DNA of 64,000 bases from Algoriphagus locisalis (GTDB lineage: Bacteria > Bacteroidota > Bacteroidia > Cytophagales > Cyclobacteriaceae). Position numbers and translations under genes: made by a program. Of this stretch, positions 36,574 through 45,915 are shown one piece after another (position 1 is the stretch's first letter; each line of letters begins with the position of its first letter). The stretch covers positions 911,625-975,624 of the forward strand of contig NZ_FPBF01000001.1 of assembly GCF_900116615.1 (NCBI RefSeq). The letters are read 5' to 3'. A model generated the notes under the pieces. It ran no database searches. It was not told where the DNA came from and worked only from the letters and a program-made list of their open reading frames with translations.

Positions 36574-37274
36574 AAATAGAAATATGGTCTGACGTAGCAT
36601 GTCCTTTCTGCTACATAGGCAAAAGAAAACTAGAAAAGGCAATCGAGAGATTCCCTCAAAAAGATAAAATAGAGATCGAGTGGAAGAGCTTTTTGCTTAA
36701 TCCAGATCAGGTCACACAGCCAAATAAGAGTTCGCAGGAATATCTAGCTGAAGTAAAAGGCTGGTCACTGGAGCAAACCAAAGAGATCACAGCAAATGTG
36801 GCAAATATGGCTGCTCAGGAAGGGCTAGAGTATCACTTGGACAAAACGGTGGTGGCAAATACCAAAAAGGCTCACAGACTATTGCATTTGGCTAAGACAG
36901 TTGGAAAAGGTGATGAGATGAAAGAAAGTTTGCTGAAAGCTTATTTCACTGACGCTGTCAATATCGATGATGATGCTGTTTTACTAAGATTAGGAAAAGC
37001 GCTTGGACTGGAAGAAACTTCAATTCAGGAAGTGCTGACCACTGATAAGTTTGAGAATGAAGTTGACCAGGATATTTACGAGTCCCGCCAATTGGGAGTA
37101 AGGGGAGTCCCTTTCTTTGTTTTGGACAGGAAGTTTGGCATCTCAGGTGCCCAGCCAGATGAGGTTTTTGATCAGACGCTGGAGAAAGCTTGGGCTGAAT
37201 ATGCAAAGACTAATCCTTCTCTAGAAATCGCTGAAGGTAGTGGTGAAGCCTGTGAAATTGATGGTATCTGCTAA
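36570..37274 (+). CDS. FrnE-like DsbA-family thiol oxidoreductase
   Basis: A 234-residue thioredoxin-fold protein of the DsbA/FrnE group. The redox motif CPFC is at residues 11-14 (WSDVACPFCYIGKRKLE), the helical insertion follows (about 50-150), and the cis-proline loop is RGVPFFVLDRKFGISGAQP. No signal peptide is present, so it is cytoplasmic, as other FrnE proteins are. It ends CEIDGIC, a C-terminal cysteine pair that also occurs in some relatives. Role: disulfide handling under oxidative stress, from family knowledge. Confidence 0.88.
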   Translation: MKIEIWSDVACPFCYIGKRKLEKAIERFPQKDKIEIEWKSFLLNPDQVTQPNKSSQEYLAEVKGWSLEQTKEITANVANMAAQEGLEYHLDKTVVANTKKAHRLLHLAKTVGKGDEMKESLLKAYFTDAVNIDDDAVLLRLGKALGLEETSIQEVLTTDKFENEVDQDIYESRQLGVRGVPFFVLDRKFGISGAQPDEVFDQTLEKAWAEYAKTNPSLEIAEGSGEACEIDGIC

Positions 37275-37313
37275 ATAACCCATATCAAAAACATCCTCAA
37301 AATAACTATTTGC

Positions 37314-38423
37314 ATGCTGTTGCTGCTTTTTTGCGGCAGCAGGGCAAGCTATTCCCAAGGTTTTGTAAAGAAATACATCAACAGTCTGATCAATGATACC
37401 TCGGATATTAGAAACCCACAGTTTTTGGTTTATCCGACATTGGCCTATTCACCGGAAACAAGCTGGGAAATCGGTCTTTCATCATTGTATGTGTATTACG
37501 CAAAAAGAGACACTACTAATAGACTGAGCGAAATCAGTGGTTTTACATTTTTTACGCTGGAAAACCAATATGGACTTTGGTTTGATCACGCCTTGTATTC
37601 GGATCAGAGCAAGTGGTTTTTTCTGGGACGATTACGGTTTCAGAGCTTTCCCCTGAAATACTATGGAATCGGAATGGAGAGCTCGCCGGATTACTTGGCA
37701 TTGGTGGAAGCAAATCAGATACTCATTAAGGAACGTGTACTTCGTAAAGTAAGAAGTAACCTTTTCGTTGGAGTTGAAATGGATTTTCAGCGCTTGGGGT
37801 CGGTTAATTTTGTCTCAGCGCCTGAGAGTTCCGGCTTCGAACTGCCAAATGGGAGCGAAGGATCTACCAATTTTGGTTTGGGTGCCGGTGTAGTATATGA
37901 TGACAGGCATAATGTGCTGAATGTGAGAAAAGGATTTTTCTCTGAATTGGGCTACCTGAAATACTTTGATGGTTTAAGCGACTACGAGTTCAGTACAGTA
38001 ATATCTGACAGTAGATTCTATAGGCCAGTTGGAAAGCATACTGTGTTTGCAGCGCAGCTTTTAGGCCAATTTAATAGGGGGAATATTCCTTTTAATCAGA
38101 TGGCATTGATGGGAGGAGACAGCATGATGCGCGGTTATTACTCAGGACGTTTTCGGGACAATAACCAACTAGCCACACAGGTTGAAATGCGGTTTCTTCC
38201 ACTTCCCTTGGGATTTTCAAATCGGATCGGGGCGGCTGCTTTTGCAGGAGTTGCAACGGTTTTCCCGGATTTCTCTAATCTAAATCTAGACAAAATAGCC
38301 TGGTCTGCAGGCGCTGGATTGCGTTTTTTACTATTCCCCAAAAAGGATATCTATACCCGCCTGGATTATGCATTCACTGCAGAAGGATCAGGGTTCTATA
38401 TTTTTATTGGAGAGGCTTTCTAA
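37314..38423 (+). CDS. Omp85/BamA-type outer-membrane beta-barrel without POTRA domains
   Basis: About 369 residues, mainly beta-strands, ending in phenylalanine (FYIFIGEAF). GGDSMMRGYYSGRFRDNN is the loop-6 (V/M)RGY/F motif of the Omp85 surface-antigen family. No POTRA domain fits in the short N-terminal part, so this is a barrel-only member of unknown role. The signal from ATG 37314 lacks a basic n-region. The in-frame upstream codons (37284-37313) would provide one (IKNILKITIC) but contain no standard start codon. It follows the DsbA-family gene by 39 bp in the same frame. Confidence 0.78.
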   Translation: MLLLLFCGSRASYSQGFVKKYINSLINDTSDIRNPQFLVYPTLAYSPETSWEIGLSSLYVYYAKRDTTNRLSEISGFTFFTLENQYGLWFDHALYSDQSKWFFLGRLRFQSFPLKYYGIGMESSPDYLALVEANQILIKERVLRKVRSNLFVGVEMDFQRLGSVNFVSAPESSGFELPNGSEGSTNFGLGAGVVYDDRHNVLNVRKGFFSELGYLKYFDGLSDYEFSTVISDSRFYRPVGKHTVFAAQLLGQFNRGNIPFNQMALMGGDSMMRGYYSGRFRDNNQLATQVEMRFLPLPLGFSNRIGAAAFAGVATVFPDFSNLNLDKIAWSAGAGLRFLLFPKKDIYTRLDYAFTAEGSGFYIFIGEAF

Positions 38424-38607
38424 TGGATTTTCAGAGCTTATTTTGAAAGAGAAATATAGGAACACCTACTTAGTTGATTCAATGTTCTTATTTTTTTTTA
38501 AAAAATGGTATTTAAGTCCTTTTATTTATAATTCACTAATTTTTAGCAGGTTGTATAGATCATTTCAACCAGATTTTAGGTAAGAAATTGAAGTGAGTAG
38601 AAATTTT

Positions 38608-38649
38608 ATTAATCTTATTTAGATTAATTACAATTAAGAATTACTTTTG
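38608..38649 (+). promoter_or_regulatory. Promoter with overlapping palindrome for the XusAB-like genes
   Basis: A TACTTTTG sequence at 38642-38649 fits the Bacteroidota -7 box TAnnTTTG, with TTTA at 38618-38621 as a weak -33 box. A perfect inverted repeat attaatct (38608-38615) / agattaat (38621-38628) overlaps the -33 region and is a candidate operator, possibly for an iron regulator. The rest of this 223-bp gap is AT-rich and shows no gene. Confidence 0.45.
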
Positions 38650-38670
38650 CTGCTGTTCAAACAGGAATCT

Positions 38671-41082
38671 ATGAAAGCAGCAATACTTATACTTACTTTT
38701 TGCGTTAGCTTCTTAATAGCTTTTGGAGGTTATTCCCAAACCGGGAATGTGACCGGCACCTTGACATTTGAAGATGGAGCACCCGTAGCTTTTGCCACAG
38801 TTTACATCAAATCTTTAAATAAGGGAGTGCTTTCTGATGAAAATGGAAGATACGAACTGGTAGCTTTACCCTTTGGCATTCATCAGATCGCAGTTAGCAG
38901 TATTGAGGTCCAAAAACTTGATTTCAATATTACAATTGACAAACCTTCTGTACAGGTGTCAACCAAGCTTCAACGCGCAGCAGATAATGAACTAGCGGAA
39001 GTTTTAGTAAAAGGAGAATCACACAAAAGTGAAATAGAAAAATCCGGATTCGCCGTCAATATAGTAGATACCAAAGAAGCTAGCCTACGAAATATTCAGA
39101 CAAACGAATTGTTAAACACTACCGTAGGGGTTAAAATCCGGCAAAACGGTGGTTTAGGCTCTGAAGTCAATTACAGTTTAAATGGTTTGTCAGGAAGTGC
39201 TGTTCGTATTTTTATCGATGGAATTCCCATCTCTGCATATGGCAATTCATTTAACCTGAATAGTATTCCGCCTTCAATGATCAAGGAAATTGAAGTGTAC
39301 AAAGGGGTAGTTCCCGGGCACTTGGCAGATGATGCTCTGGGTGGAGCTATCAATATTGTGCTTCAAAATTCTGTTCAATCAAATTTCAATGCTTCCGTTT
39401 CGTATGGTTCCTTCAATACCTTACAGGCTAGTTTAAACGGTTTGCATCGTTTCAAAGAATCAGGCTTCACGGTTAAAGGATCCCTCTTTTACAATTATTC
39501 CGACAATGACTATAAGGTCTCTGGCAGAAGCGTAGTGGTGACAGGAATAGGAGGAGTGCAAACTCCGATTACAGCTAGAAGATTCAATGATGCCTACAGG
39601 TCTTCAGGGGGAATGTTTCAGATTGGCTATACTGATGTAAAATGGGCAGATCAATTTTTAATTGGCTTCACAGGATCCAGTGATTATAAAGAAATCCAAC
39701 ACGGGGCTTTTATGACCATTATGCCTTATAAGGATAGATTTATGGAATCGGATGCGGCTCTGATGAATCTCACTTACCAAAAGAAAGATCTTTTTACAAA
39801 AGGGTTGGATATCAATGTAAATGGCTTGTACGGCAAGAGAAACCGTATGGTAAGCGACACGCTCGCCTGGGCATACAGTTGGAATGGAGAAAGGGCAATT
39901 GACTTCAGAGGGAATGAATACAAGTATTCATGGAATTCCCAGCAGGAAGGTGGACCTACACTGGCTAGAATCAATAGAAATGTGTCTTCCATTCGAACTG
40001 GGGTTTCATACGCGGTTAGCAAGAATCACCGATTCCTACTTAATCATGTGTATAGCGGCATAGATCGAGTGGATACTGATCAGTTGAGATCAGTTTTGGA
40101 AAATACGTTCAGAGGAACAAGAGATCTGAAAAAGAACATTGTCTCTCTTACCTATGAGCTAAATGCTTTGGATGAAAAACTCAATGCAAATGTTTTTGGA
40201 AAATACTACCAGCAGGAAACGATAAATATTGACCCTGAGATCAATCAGGAAACCAACGAAATAGTAGATGATATTACCAGAGCCAACAAAATAGATGAAG
40301 GCTACGGATTTACAGTTTCCTATGCTGTTCTTCCAAATATCACCTTGTTAACTTCAGCAGAAAAAGCTGTCAGACTTCCAAATGAAAGTGAAGTATTTGG
40401 TAACGATGGGGATAATGTGGTAGCCAATCCTAGCATCAGACCTGAGCTTAGCAATAACTTTAACCTAGGATTGCGCCTAGGCTCGTTCAACATAAACAAG
40501 CACGATTTTACCGTTTCTTCCAATCTATTCACCCGTAACATCAAAGACAGAATAGGTTTGCCTATCGAGACTTCCTTGAATGTCAATGACGAGACCATAC
40601 TTTATGAAAATCAGGGGAATGGAACTTCCAAAGGGTTTGACGCACAACTAGACTATACATTCAACAACAGTTTTGGCTTGAACTTCAATGTTTCCCGATT
40701 TGATCTGAAAATAGTAAACAGAGGCGTGGAGATTGATGTGCCAAACACGCCATTTTTTACCATGAATGGGAGTTTACGCTATTCATTTAAAGATTTAATC
40801 CAAAAGGATTCCCGGTTAAATCTCTTTTACACCATGTATTTCACAGATGAATTTTCCTACCTGGTGCCTCAGGGATCAAATACTGTGGGCGATGAGTTCT
40901 TTAAAGTTCCGCAGCAATTAGCTCAAGATGTAGGACTTAGTTATGTCTTTCCAGCCGATAAGTTGGTGATGAGTTTTGACATCAAAAACATCTTCGACAA
41001 GCCTGTGTATGATAACCTTTCCGTGCAAAAACCGGGGAGAGCATTTTACCTGAAATTAAACTATAGAATCAATAATTATTAA
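38671..41082 (+). CDS. TonB-dependent outer-membrane receptor, XusA-like
   Basis: About 803 residues from ATG 38671 (chosen over TTG 38647, which lies within the probable -7 box). A signal peptide ending near GGYSQT is followed by a CarboxypepD_reg-like domain (about 24-105; GTLTFEDGAPVAFATVYIKS). The plug (about 110-230) contains RIFIDGIPISAYG and VYKGVVPGHLADDALGGAINI, and the beta-barrel ends RAFYLKLNYRINNY. The next gene is a DUF4374 lipoprotein 21 bp away. That pair matches xusA-xusB of Bacteroides, which take up siderophores. It probably transports an iron-siderophore. Confidence 0.87.
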   Translation: MKAAILILTFCVSFLIAFGGYSQTGNVTGTLTFEDGAPVAFATVYIKSLNKGVLSDENGRYELVALPFGIHQIAVSSIEVQKLDFNITIDKPSVQVSTKLQRAADNELAEVLVKGESHKSEIEKSGFAVNIVDTKEASLRNIQTNELLNTTVGVKIRQNGGLGSEVNYSLNGLSGSAVRIFIDGIPISAYGNSFNLNSIPPSMIKEIEVYKGVVPGHLADDALGGAINIVLQNSVQSNFNASVSYGSFNTLQASLNGLHRFKESGFTVKGSLFYNYSDNDYKVSGRSVVVTGIGGVQTPITARRFNDAYRSSGGMFQIGYTDVKWADQFLIGFTGSSDYKEIQHGAFMTIMPYKDRFMESDAALMNLTYQKKDLFTKGLDINVNGLYGKRNRMVSDTLAWAYSWNGERAIDFRGNEYKYSWNSQQEGGPTLARINRNVSSIRTGVSYAVSKNHRFLLNHVYSGIDRVDTDQLRSVLENTFRGTRDLKKNIVSLTYELNALDEKLNANVFGKYYQQETINIDPEINQETNEIVDDITRANKIDEGYGFTVSYAVLPNITLLTSAEKAVRLPNESEVFGNDGDNVVANPSIRPELSNNFNLGLRLGSFNINKHDFTVSSNLFTRNIKDRIGLPIETSLNVNDETILYENQGNGTSKGFDAQLDYTFNNSFGLNFNVSRFDLKIVNRGVEIDVPNTPFFTMNGSLRYSFKDLIQKDSRLNLFYTMYFTDEFSYLVPQGSNTVGDEFFKVPQQLAQDVGLSYVFPADKLVMSFDIKNIFDKPVYDNLSVQKPGRAFYLKLNYRINNY

Positions 41083-41103
41083 CCAATTAATACCAACTAC
41101 CTA

Positions 41104-42468
41104 ATGAAACACACTTTTAAAAATTTCCAAAAACTGACTGCAATTCTACTGGCAGGTGGACTCTTGGCAGCATGTACTGAAGACCCGACTCCAAACCCAA
41201 ATCCAAACCCGGGTCCAGATGGAGAAAGTAGATGGATCACTGTGGCGGCAGCAAGAATGGGTGATAATCCTGGCGACGGAAATGGAGGAACATTAATTTA
41301 CTCCCTAAGCAGTGAGGAAGCTAAAGACCCTACGGTATCCATAGCTCCTTTTGATAACGGCTTTATTGTTCCTTCTAACAGAACGGCCAGATTACAGTCT
41401 TCTGAGGATGGTAACACTATTTTCAACATCAGCTATGCCGGTGATACGGGTGGGCAGTACACGAAGTACACCGTAGAAGGTGGCCAAGATTTCACTCAAA
41501 ATGGCACTGGAGTAAGTATCGCGCCTTATGTAGGTTCTGCTCCAAGATGGATTAAACTATTTGATGGAGATCAAACAGGAGCAGCAGTATATGTGAATGC
41601 TGAAGCACAATTTGACGACAATGATACACCAGAAAACGCCACTGATGACACTTATTTGCGTCACGAGGCAACTATGGGAGTTGTGACCTTGAATTTGGTA
41701 AATTCTTCTATCATAGATTTCCAGGAGAGTTCTTTGGCTCTAAGTGAAGAGGAAGAAGCAAACGGTTATTATATCTCAAGAATTGATATGCCGACCTTAA
41801 ATGCAGCCGGAGATAAATTGTACATAGGAGCTCGCTTAAGCAAAGTAGATCCAGCCACTGGTGAATCAGATAATTCGGGAGAAATTTTAGGCTCCAAAAC
41901 CATTGTATTGGATTATCCTTCTTTGTTGAATCCAACCGTAATTACTTCTGCTGTAGGATATGGAAATACCAACGGATACCGTAGTATCAACGCTTTTGAA
42001 TACAACGGAAGTGTTTATCAAGCCAACCAAGGAGATCCAAATGGTTCGCATATCCTGAGAATCGGTTCAAACAACCAATATGACGATTCATATGTGTTTA
42101 ATCTAGACGATGCTTTGGGTGTAGAAGGTGCGTATATTCTAGCGTGGAGACCTGCTGCAAACGGAAAAGCAGTGATTGCTTATCGTCATGACGGGTCTGA
42201 AGAAGGAGTCGCAGGTGCACAGGGATTCTTTGCTTTGGCGGATCTAAACGCAAAGACAGCTGTGAGACTTGATGACATCCCTTACGAAGCTGACTTTTAC
42301 TTGTTCCAGTACCAAGGGTTCGTAGTGGATGGTACGGATATTTACCTTACTCAAGCTCCAGTAGGTAAAAATGGAAACATCTACGTGGTAGATACCGAAT
42401 CAGGTGAAGTAACCAAAGGAGCTCAACTAGAAAACGTTGACGGAAGCCACTTTATAGGGGTATTCTAA
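41104..42468 (+). CDS. DUF4374 lipoprotein, XusB-like siderophore-binding protein
   Basis: A 454-residue lipoprotein. The lipobox is GGLLAAC (Cys24), followed by TEDPTPNPNPNPGPD, an acidic, proline-rich surface-export and linker segment. The mature part is a beta-propeller of the DUF4374 family, with RWITVAAARMGD at its start and SGEVTKGAQLENVDGSHFIG at its end. In Bacteroides, XusB binds siderophore outside the cell for its TonB receptor. The PepSY partner xusC is not adjacent here. It is followed by a strong bidirectional terminator. Confidence 0.85.
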   Translation: MKHTFKNFQKLTAILLAGGLLAACTEDPTPNPNPNPGPDGESRWITVAAARMGDNPGDGNGGTLIYSLSSEEAKDPTVSIAPFDNGFIVPSNRTARLQSSEDGNTIFNISYAGDTGGQYTKYTVEGGQDFTQNGTGVSIAPYVGSAPRWIKLFDGDQTGAAVYVNAEAQFDDNDTPENATDDTYLRHEATMGVVTLNLVNSSIIDFQESSLALSEEEEANGYYISRIDMPTLNAAGDKLYIGARLSKVDPATGESDNSGEILGSKTIVLDYPSLLNPTVITSAVGYGNTNGYRSINAFEYNGSVYQANQGDPNGSHILRIGSNNQYDDSYVFNLDDALGVEGAYILAWRPAANGKAVIAYRHDGSEEGVAGAQGFFALADLNAKTAVRLDDIPYEADFYLFQYQGFVVDGTDIYLTQAPVGKNGNIYVVDTESGEVTKGAQLENVDGSHFIGVF

Positions 42469-42513
42469 AACAAGTTAAGTTCTATTTTTCCAGCAAACAG
42501 CTGGAGAAAACCA

Positions 42514-42553
42514 AAAAAAATCCCGATAGATTCAGCTCTACCGGGATTTTTTT
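42514..42553. terminator. Bidirectional terminator after the DUF4374 gene
   Basis: Perfect arms aaaaaaatcccg (42514-42525) / cgggattttttt (42542-42553) between convergent genes. A weaker hairpin (ttttccagc...gctggagaaaa) lies just before it. Confidence 0.85.
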
Positions 42554-42567
42554 GCTCCTTGAAACTC

Positions 42568-43482
42568 TTACCAAACGCCTCTATTTTTCATCTGCAAGGT
42601 ATAAACTGCATCGGAGGCAGTGATAAATAATGTTTTTCTGTCCAGAGACCCAAATACAACATTTGCAGTCCATGCAGCAGGGACAGGTATATGTGCTATT
42701 TGTTCACCATTCTTATTAAATACTGTCACGCCTTTTCCGGTCAGGTAAACGTTGCCTCGCTCGTCTATGGTCATACCATCAGATCCCATCTCGCAAAAAA
42801 GCTCCTTGTTGATCAAGTACCCATCTTCCCGTACTTCGTATTTATAGGTCTTTTTGGCACCGATATCAGATACATACAGATATTTGCTGTCAGGTGTTCC
42901 CACGATTCCATTGGGCTGAACCAAGTCTTCTGCCACAGCGAAAAGTTCTGTTCTATCGGCTGACAAAAAGTAAACATTTTGACCAGTTTGCTCTGACTCC
43001 TTGGTTCTTCCTTCCCAATAGGCCCGTGGATAAAGCGGATCAGTAAAATAAATACCGCCTTTTGGTCTTACCCAAAGGTCATTTGGACCATTCAGTTTTT
43101 TCCCTTTGAAGGCTGTAACCCAAACCTCGTGATTGCCATCGGTATCGAAAGCCCAGAGTTCATTTTTATTGTCTGCAGCTGCCACCAAGGTGCCGTCAAG
43201 AAGGAAATACATGCCATTTGATCTACCTGCATTTTCTTTAAACACACTCACCTCATTAGATAGCGCATTCCACTTATGAATTCGATTATTAGGTTGATCA
43301 GTGAAAAAGACGTCACCAAAGCGATTTACAGCTGGACCTTCGGTGAATTCAAAGCCATCTTGGACTTTTACTAATTCTGCATTTTTTGCCACAATGCCTT
43401 TTTTGTCTTCTATTTCCTGAGAAAAACTCTGCGTTCCAACGAAGAGCGCGGCCATAAATAAGGTTGATTTAATAGGGTTCAT
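42568..43482 (-). CDS. SMP-30/gluconolactonase-family protein, exported
   Basis: A 304-residue six-bladed beta-propeller with a Sec signal peptide (MNPIKSTLFMAALFVGTQSFSQ). Typical SMP-30 pieces: FEFTEGPAVNRFGDVFFTDQ, LNGPNDLWVRPKGGIYFTDP, LVQPNGIVGTPDSKYLYVSD. The Glu of EGP, the Asn of PND and PNG and the late Asp of GSDGMTIDERGNVYL are the expected metal site. It hydrolyses sugar lactones, probably in the periplasm. It is 9 bp downstream of the beta-propeller gene on the same strand. Confidence 0.88.
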   Translation of the reverse strand: MNPIKSTLFMAALFVGTQSFSQEIEDKKGIVAKNAELVKVQDGFEFTEGPAVNRFGDVFFTDQPNNRIHKWNALSNEVSVFKENAGRSNGMYFLLDGTLVAAADNKNELWAFDTDGNHEVWVTAFKGKKLNGPNDLWVRPKGGIYFTDPLYPRAYWEGRTKESEQTGQNVYFLSADRTELFAVAEDLVQPNGIVGTPDSKYLYVSDIGAKKTYKYEVREDGYLINKELFCEMGSDGMTIDERGNVYLTGKGVTVFNKNGEQIAHIPVPAAWTANVVFGSLDRKTLFITASDAVYTLQMKNRGVW

Positions 43483-43491
43483 AGTGTTTGA

Positions 43492-44373
43492 TTATTTTCT
43501 ATTCATTGCGACCACTAGCACATTAAGATCTTCGCTATAGGCCATTCGGGTGATGTTTTGATGCGTATTCATTTCTATTTTCCCAAGTGATTTCCACTCA
43601 GAATTACTGTATTTTCGTATAAAAATTTCATTTCCAGAAGCCATCAGTAGGTGTTTTTTATCCAGCCAAATGAAATCCTGAGACCCAGAAATTCCTTGAA
43701 GATATACTTCTCTATTACCATTTTCAATATCGTAGCTTTTAATAATGCCAGCTTGACCTGCGTAAGGCTGAGTCATATAGGTTATTTCCGAAGTCTTTGG
43801 CCGCTTGTGGATAGAGCGAGATATCGCTGAATCAATTTCTAATAGGTCATTCCTACCTCTTGCATAGATCAACTTATTTGGAGCACCGAGGACAAACATC
43901 GCCGCTTTATTGTCATACCAGTCGTAATAACCAACAGGCTGTATGTCATCGTAAAGTAGTTCCGCAGGTTCGAAGGAGGTAGGGTAGAGCCAGATTCGCT
44001 GCGTGCTATCTGCTTCCATCACCACGGCCGAAATGTACATTCCACAATCTGTAATCTTGGGCGAAAACTCACTTGTATCGGCTGTTTTGGAAAGATTAGT
44101 GAATTTTTCAGCTTCAAAATTATAGACGATAATGTCATGATTTCCTTTTTCATCAGCAGCAGAAAACACCAGTTGGTAGTCATTGATAAAACTTGGCTGG
44201 TTATCATATTCAGCCCGATCAGTGAGCGCATACGCGGTTTCAGGCAATAATTTAAAGTTATTCCCCTTTCCGCTAGTAGGTATTACCCATAGGTCAGTTC
44301 CTACTTGGGCAAAGCTTGAATACACTAAAATCAGACAATAAATAGAGGTGAGAAAAAAACTCTTTTTAATCAT
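43492..44373 (-). CDS. Exported TolB-like beta-propeller protein
   Basis: About 293 residues. ATG 44373 is used instead of TTG 44391, as it starts a normal signal peptide (MIKKSFFLTSIYCLILVYSS, cut near FAQ). Repeated blades such as YDNQPSFINDYQLVFSAADEKGNHDI and FSPKITDCGMYISAV recall WD40/TolB-like PD40 propellers. No catalytic signature was seen. It is probably cotranscribed with the SMP-30 lactonase. Confidence 0.68.
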   Translation of the reverse strand: MIKKSFFLTSIYCLILVYSSFAQVGTDLWVIPTSGKGNNFKLLPETAYALTDRAEYDNQPSFINDYQLVFSAADEKGNHDIIVYNFEAEKFTNLSKTADTSEFSPKITDCGMYISAVVMEADSTQRIWLYPTSFEPAELLYDDIQPVGYYDWYDNKAAMFVLGAPNKLIYARGRNDLLEIDSAISRSIHKRPKTSEITYMTQPYAGQAGIIKSYDIENGNREVYLQGISGSQDFIWLDKKHLLMASGNEIFIRKYSNSEWKSLGKIEMNTHQNITRMAYSEDLNVLVVAMNRK

Positions 44374-44420
44374 TAATGCGAAATTTTTCAACCAAAGTAC
44401 AAAAACAAGGTTAGAATGCT

Positions 44421-45500
44421 GTGAGCAAACTAAAACTATACCAGAATATTGAATTTGACCACTTGAGAACTCTTCAAGATCCGCTTGCAGATCAGTTGGT
44501 TAGCGTATTGGTAAAAAATCCAGAATTAATCACTCAGATAAATTCTTGGGTAGAAATTCCCGATGAGATAGAAGCTTCCTATCCTGCAGCGTTTCAGCAC
44601 TTTTTCAACTTTTACTTAAAACAAAATGAATTTCCTGAAGAGATTTTGGCTCAAGGTCAAAAAATCTTTGATCAAAAAGGTGATTTATACTTGGCAATGC
44701 TGGGATTTTACTCCTTGCCTTATGCTTATGCGTTTGGAGATGGGGCAGAGGTGCTGGTGAGGTCAAAGAGAATTCTCAATGATATAGGTCGGAGATTAGG
44801 AGAAACGGGAACGTTTATCCTGGATATATTCGAACCAGGGGCATTTCTCACCAAAAAGAAAGCCTATTTGACCTGTGCTAAAGTTCGGTTGATCCATGCT
44901 TTCAGCCGTTATTTTATTTCTAAGTATGCCCATGATTGGAATGATTCATTTGGGAAACCCATCAATCAAGAAGATCTAATCGGAACCAATCTTTCTTTCA
45001 GCCTGATCGTCATCCGAGGTTGGAAAAAAATGGGTTTTAGCGTGAGTTCTCATGAAGTTTCAGTGATCATGTTGTATTGGAAATGGGTTGGACGATTGAT
45101 GGGAATTCAGGAAAAGTACTGGCCGGATAATCCCAAGGAAGCATTTGCACTTGAAAAACTGATCAGAAGAAGACATGTTAAATCTACTACAGCAGGACAT
45201 CAATTGATCCAAGCGTTAATTGCTTATTATAAATCAAGTATTCCAGATCCTTTAATTTCTGGTCAGGTGGTTCCGATTTTGAATTTTTTCTTAGGAAAAG
45301 AAGTCTCTCAGGCGCTCAATATCCAGTCTTCCATTCCAGTCAATGGGGAGTTGCTTGGTTTGGTTTTTAAATTCTCTGGTTGGAAAGCTTATGGTACTGC
45401 TAAAGGATATACTCAGATTGCAAGGCAAAATGAATCCAATCAAAAGGCTTTATATGGGGATAAACTGGAAATAAAACTACCTGAATTAAACCGTTCATAA
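44421..45500 (+). CDS. MpaB/DUF2236-family heme oxygenase-like protein
   Basis: A 359-residue protein beginning at GTG 44421. It resembles the oxygenase MpaB / latex-clearing-protein (DUF2236) family: GDGAEVLVRSKRILNDIGRR, ETGTFILDIFEPGAF, KVRLIHAFSRYF (heme-ligand His region) and NQEDLIGTNLSFSLIVIRG. Characterised relatives are b-type heme dioxygenases cleaving isoprenoid chains. The natural substrate here is unknown. It is divergent from the propeller gene, only 47 bp away. Confidence 0.75.
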   Translation: MSKLKLYQNIEFDHLRTLQDPLADQLVSVLVKNPELITQINSWVEIPDEIEASYPAAFQHFFNFYLKQNEFPEEILAQGQKIFDQKGDLYLAMLGFYSLPYAYAFGDGAEVLVRSKRILNDIGRRLGETGTFILDIFEPGAFLTKKKAYLTCAKVRLIHAFSRYFISKYAHDWNDSFGKPINQEDLIGTNLSFSLIVIRGWKKMGFSVSSHEVSVIMLYWKWVGRLMGIQEKYWPDNPKEAFALEKLIRRRHVKSTTAGHQLIQALIAYYKSSIPDPLISGQVVPILNFFLGKEVSQALNIQSSIPVNGELLGLVFKFSGWKAYGTAKGYTQIARQNESNQKALYGDKLEIKLPELNRS

Positions 45501-45609
45501 CCGTACACTTTTATGTTCGTTTGCATTCACTTACCTTAGCTTAACCTGTTAAATAAAGCATTCCAAGGCACTTTTTATCAATGGCATCTTTTTCGTACAT
45601 CTAGCAAAT

Positions 45610-45915
45610 ATGAAGGTAATCACCCGATGGATATCAAATTTGCCGCTAGAGCTGATCTTCTGGATCGGAAGTTTGGTAGCGATAGTTTTCCTGGATCCTC
45701 ACGGAGGGAGTCATCTAAGTCTCTGTCCGCTGAGCCAACTGGGATTTGATTGGTGTCCGGGTTGTGGCTTAGGAAGGTCGATGAATCTACTTGCAAGAGG
45801 GGATTTCCAAGCTTCCTGGAACATGCATCCGCTGGCTCTGCTGGCATATGCGGTTATTTTCTCTAGAATTTGGCAACTTATTAAAAACCTAAAAACAACA
45901 CACAATTATGGCTAA
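45610..45915 (+). CDS. DUF2752 membrane protein
   Basis: A 101-residue protein with two hydrophobic helices around the conserved CPLSQLGFDWCPGCGLGRSM block, the hallmark of DUF2752 (CPGCGxxR). The cysteines could bind a metal. It overlaps the TM2-domain gene by 8 bp, a recurring pairing in Bacteroidota. Function unknown. Confidence 0.83.
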   Translation: MKVITRWISNLPLELIFWIGSLVAIVFLDPHGGSHLSLCPLSQLGFDWCPGCGLGRSMNLLARGDFQASWNMHPLALLAYAVIFSRIWQLIKNLKTTHNYG

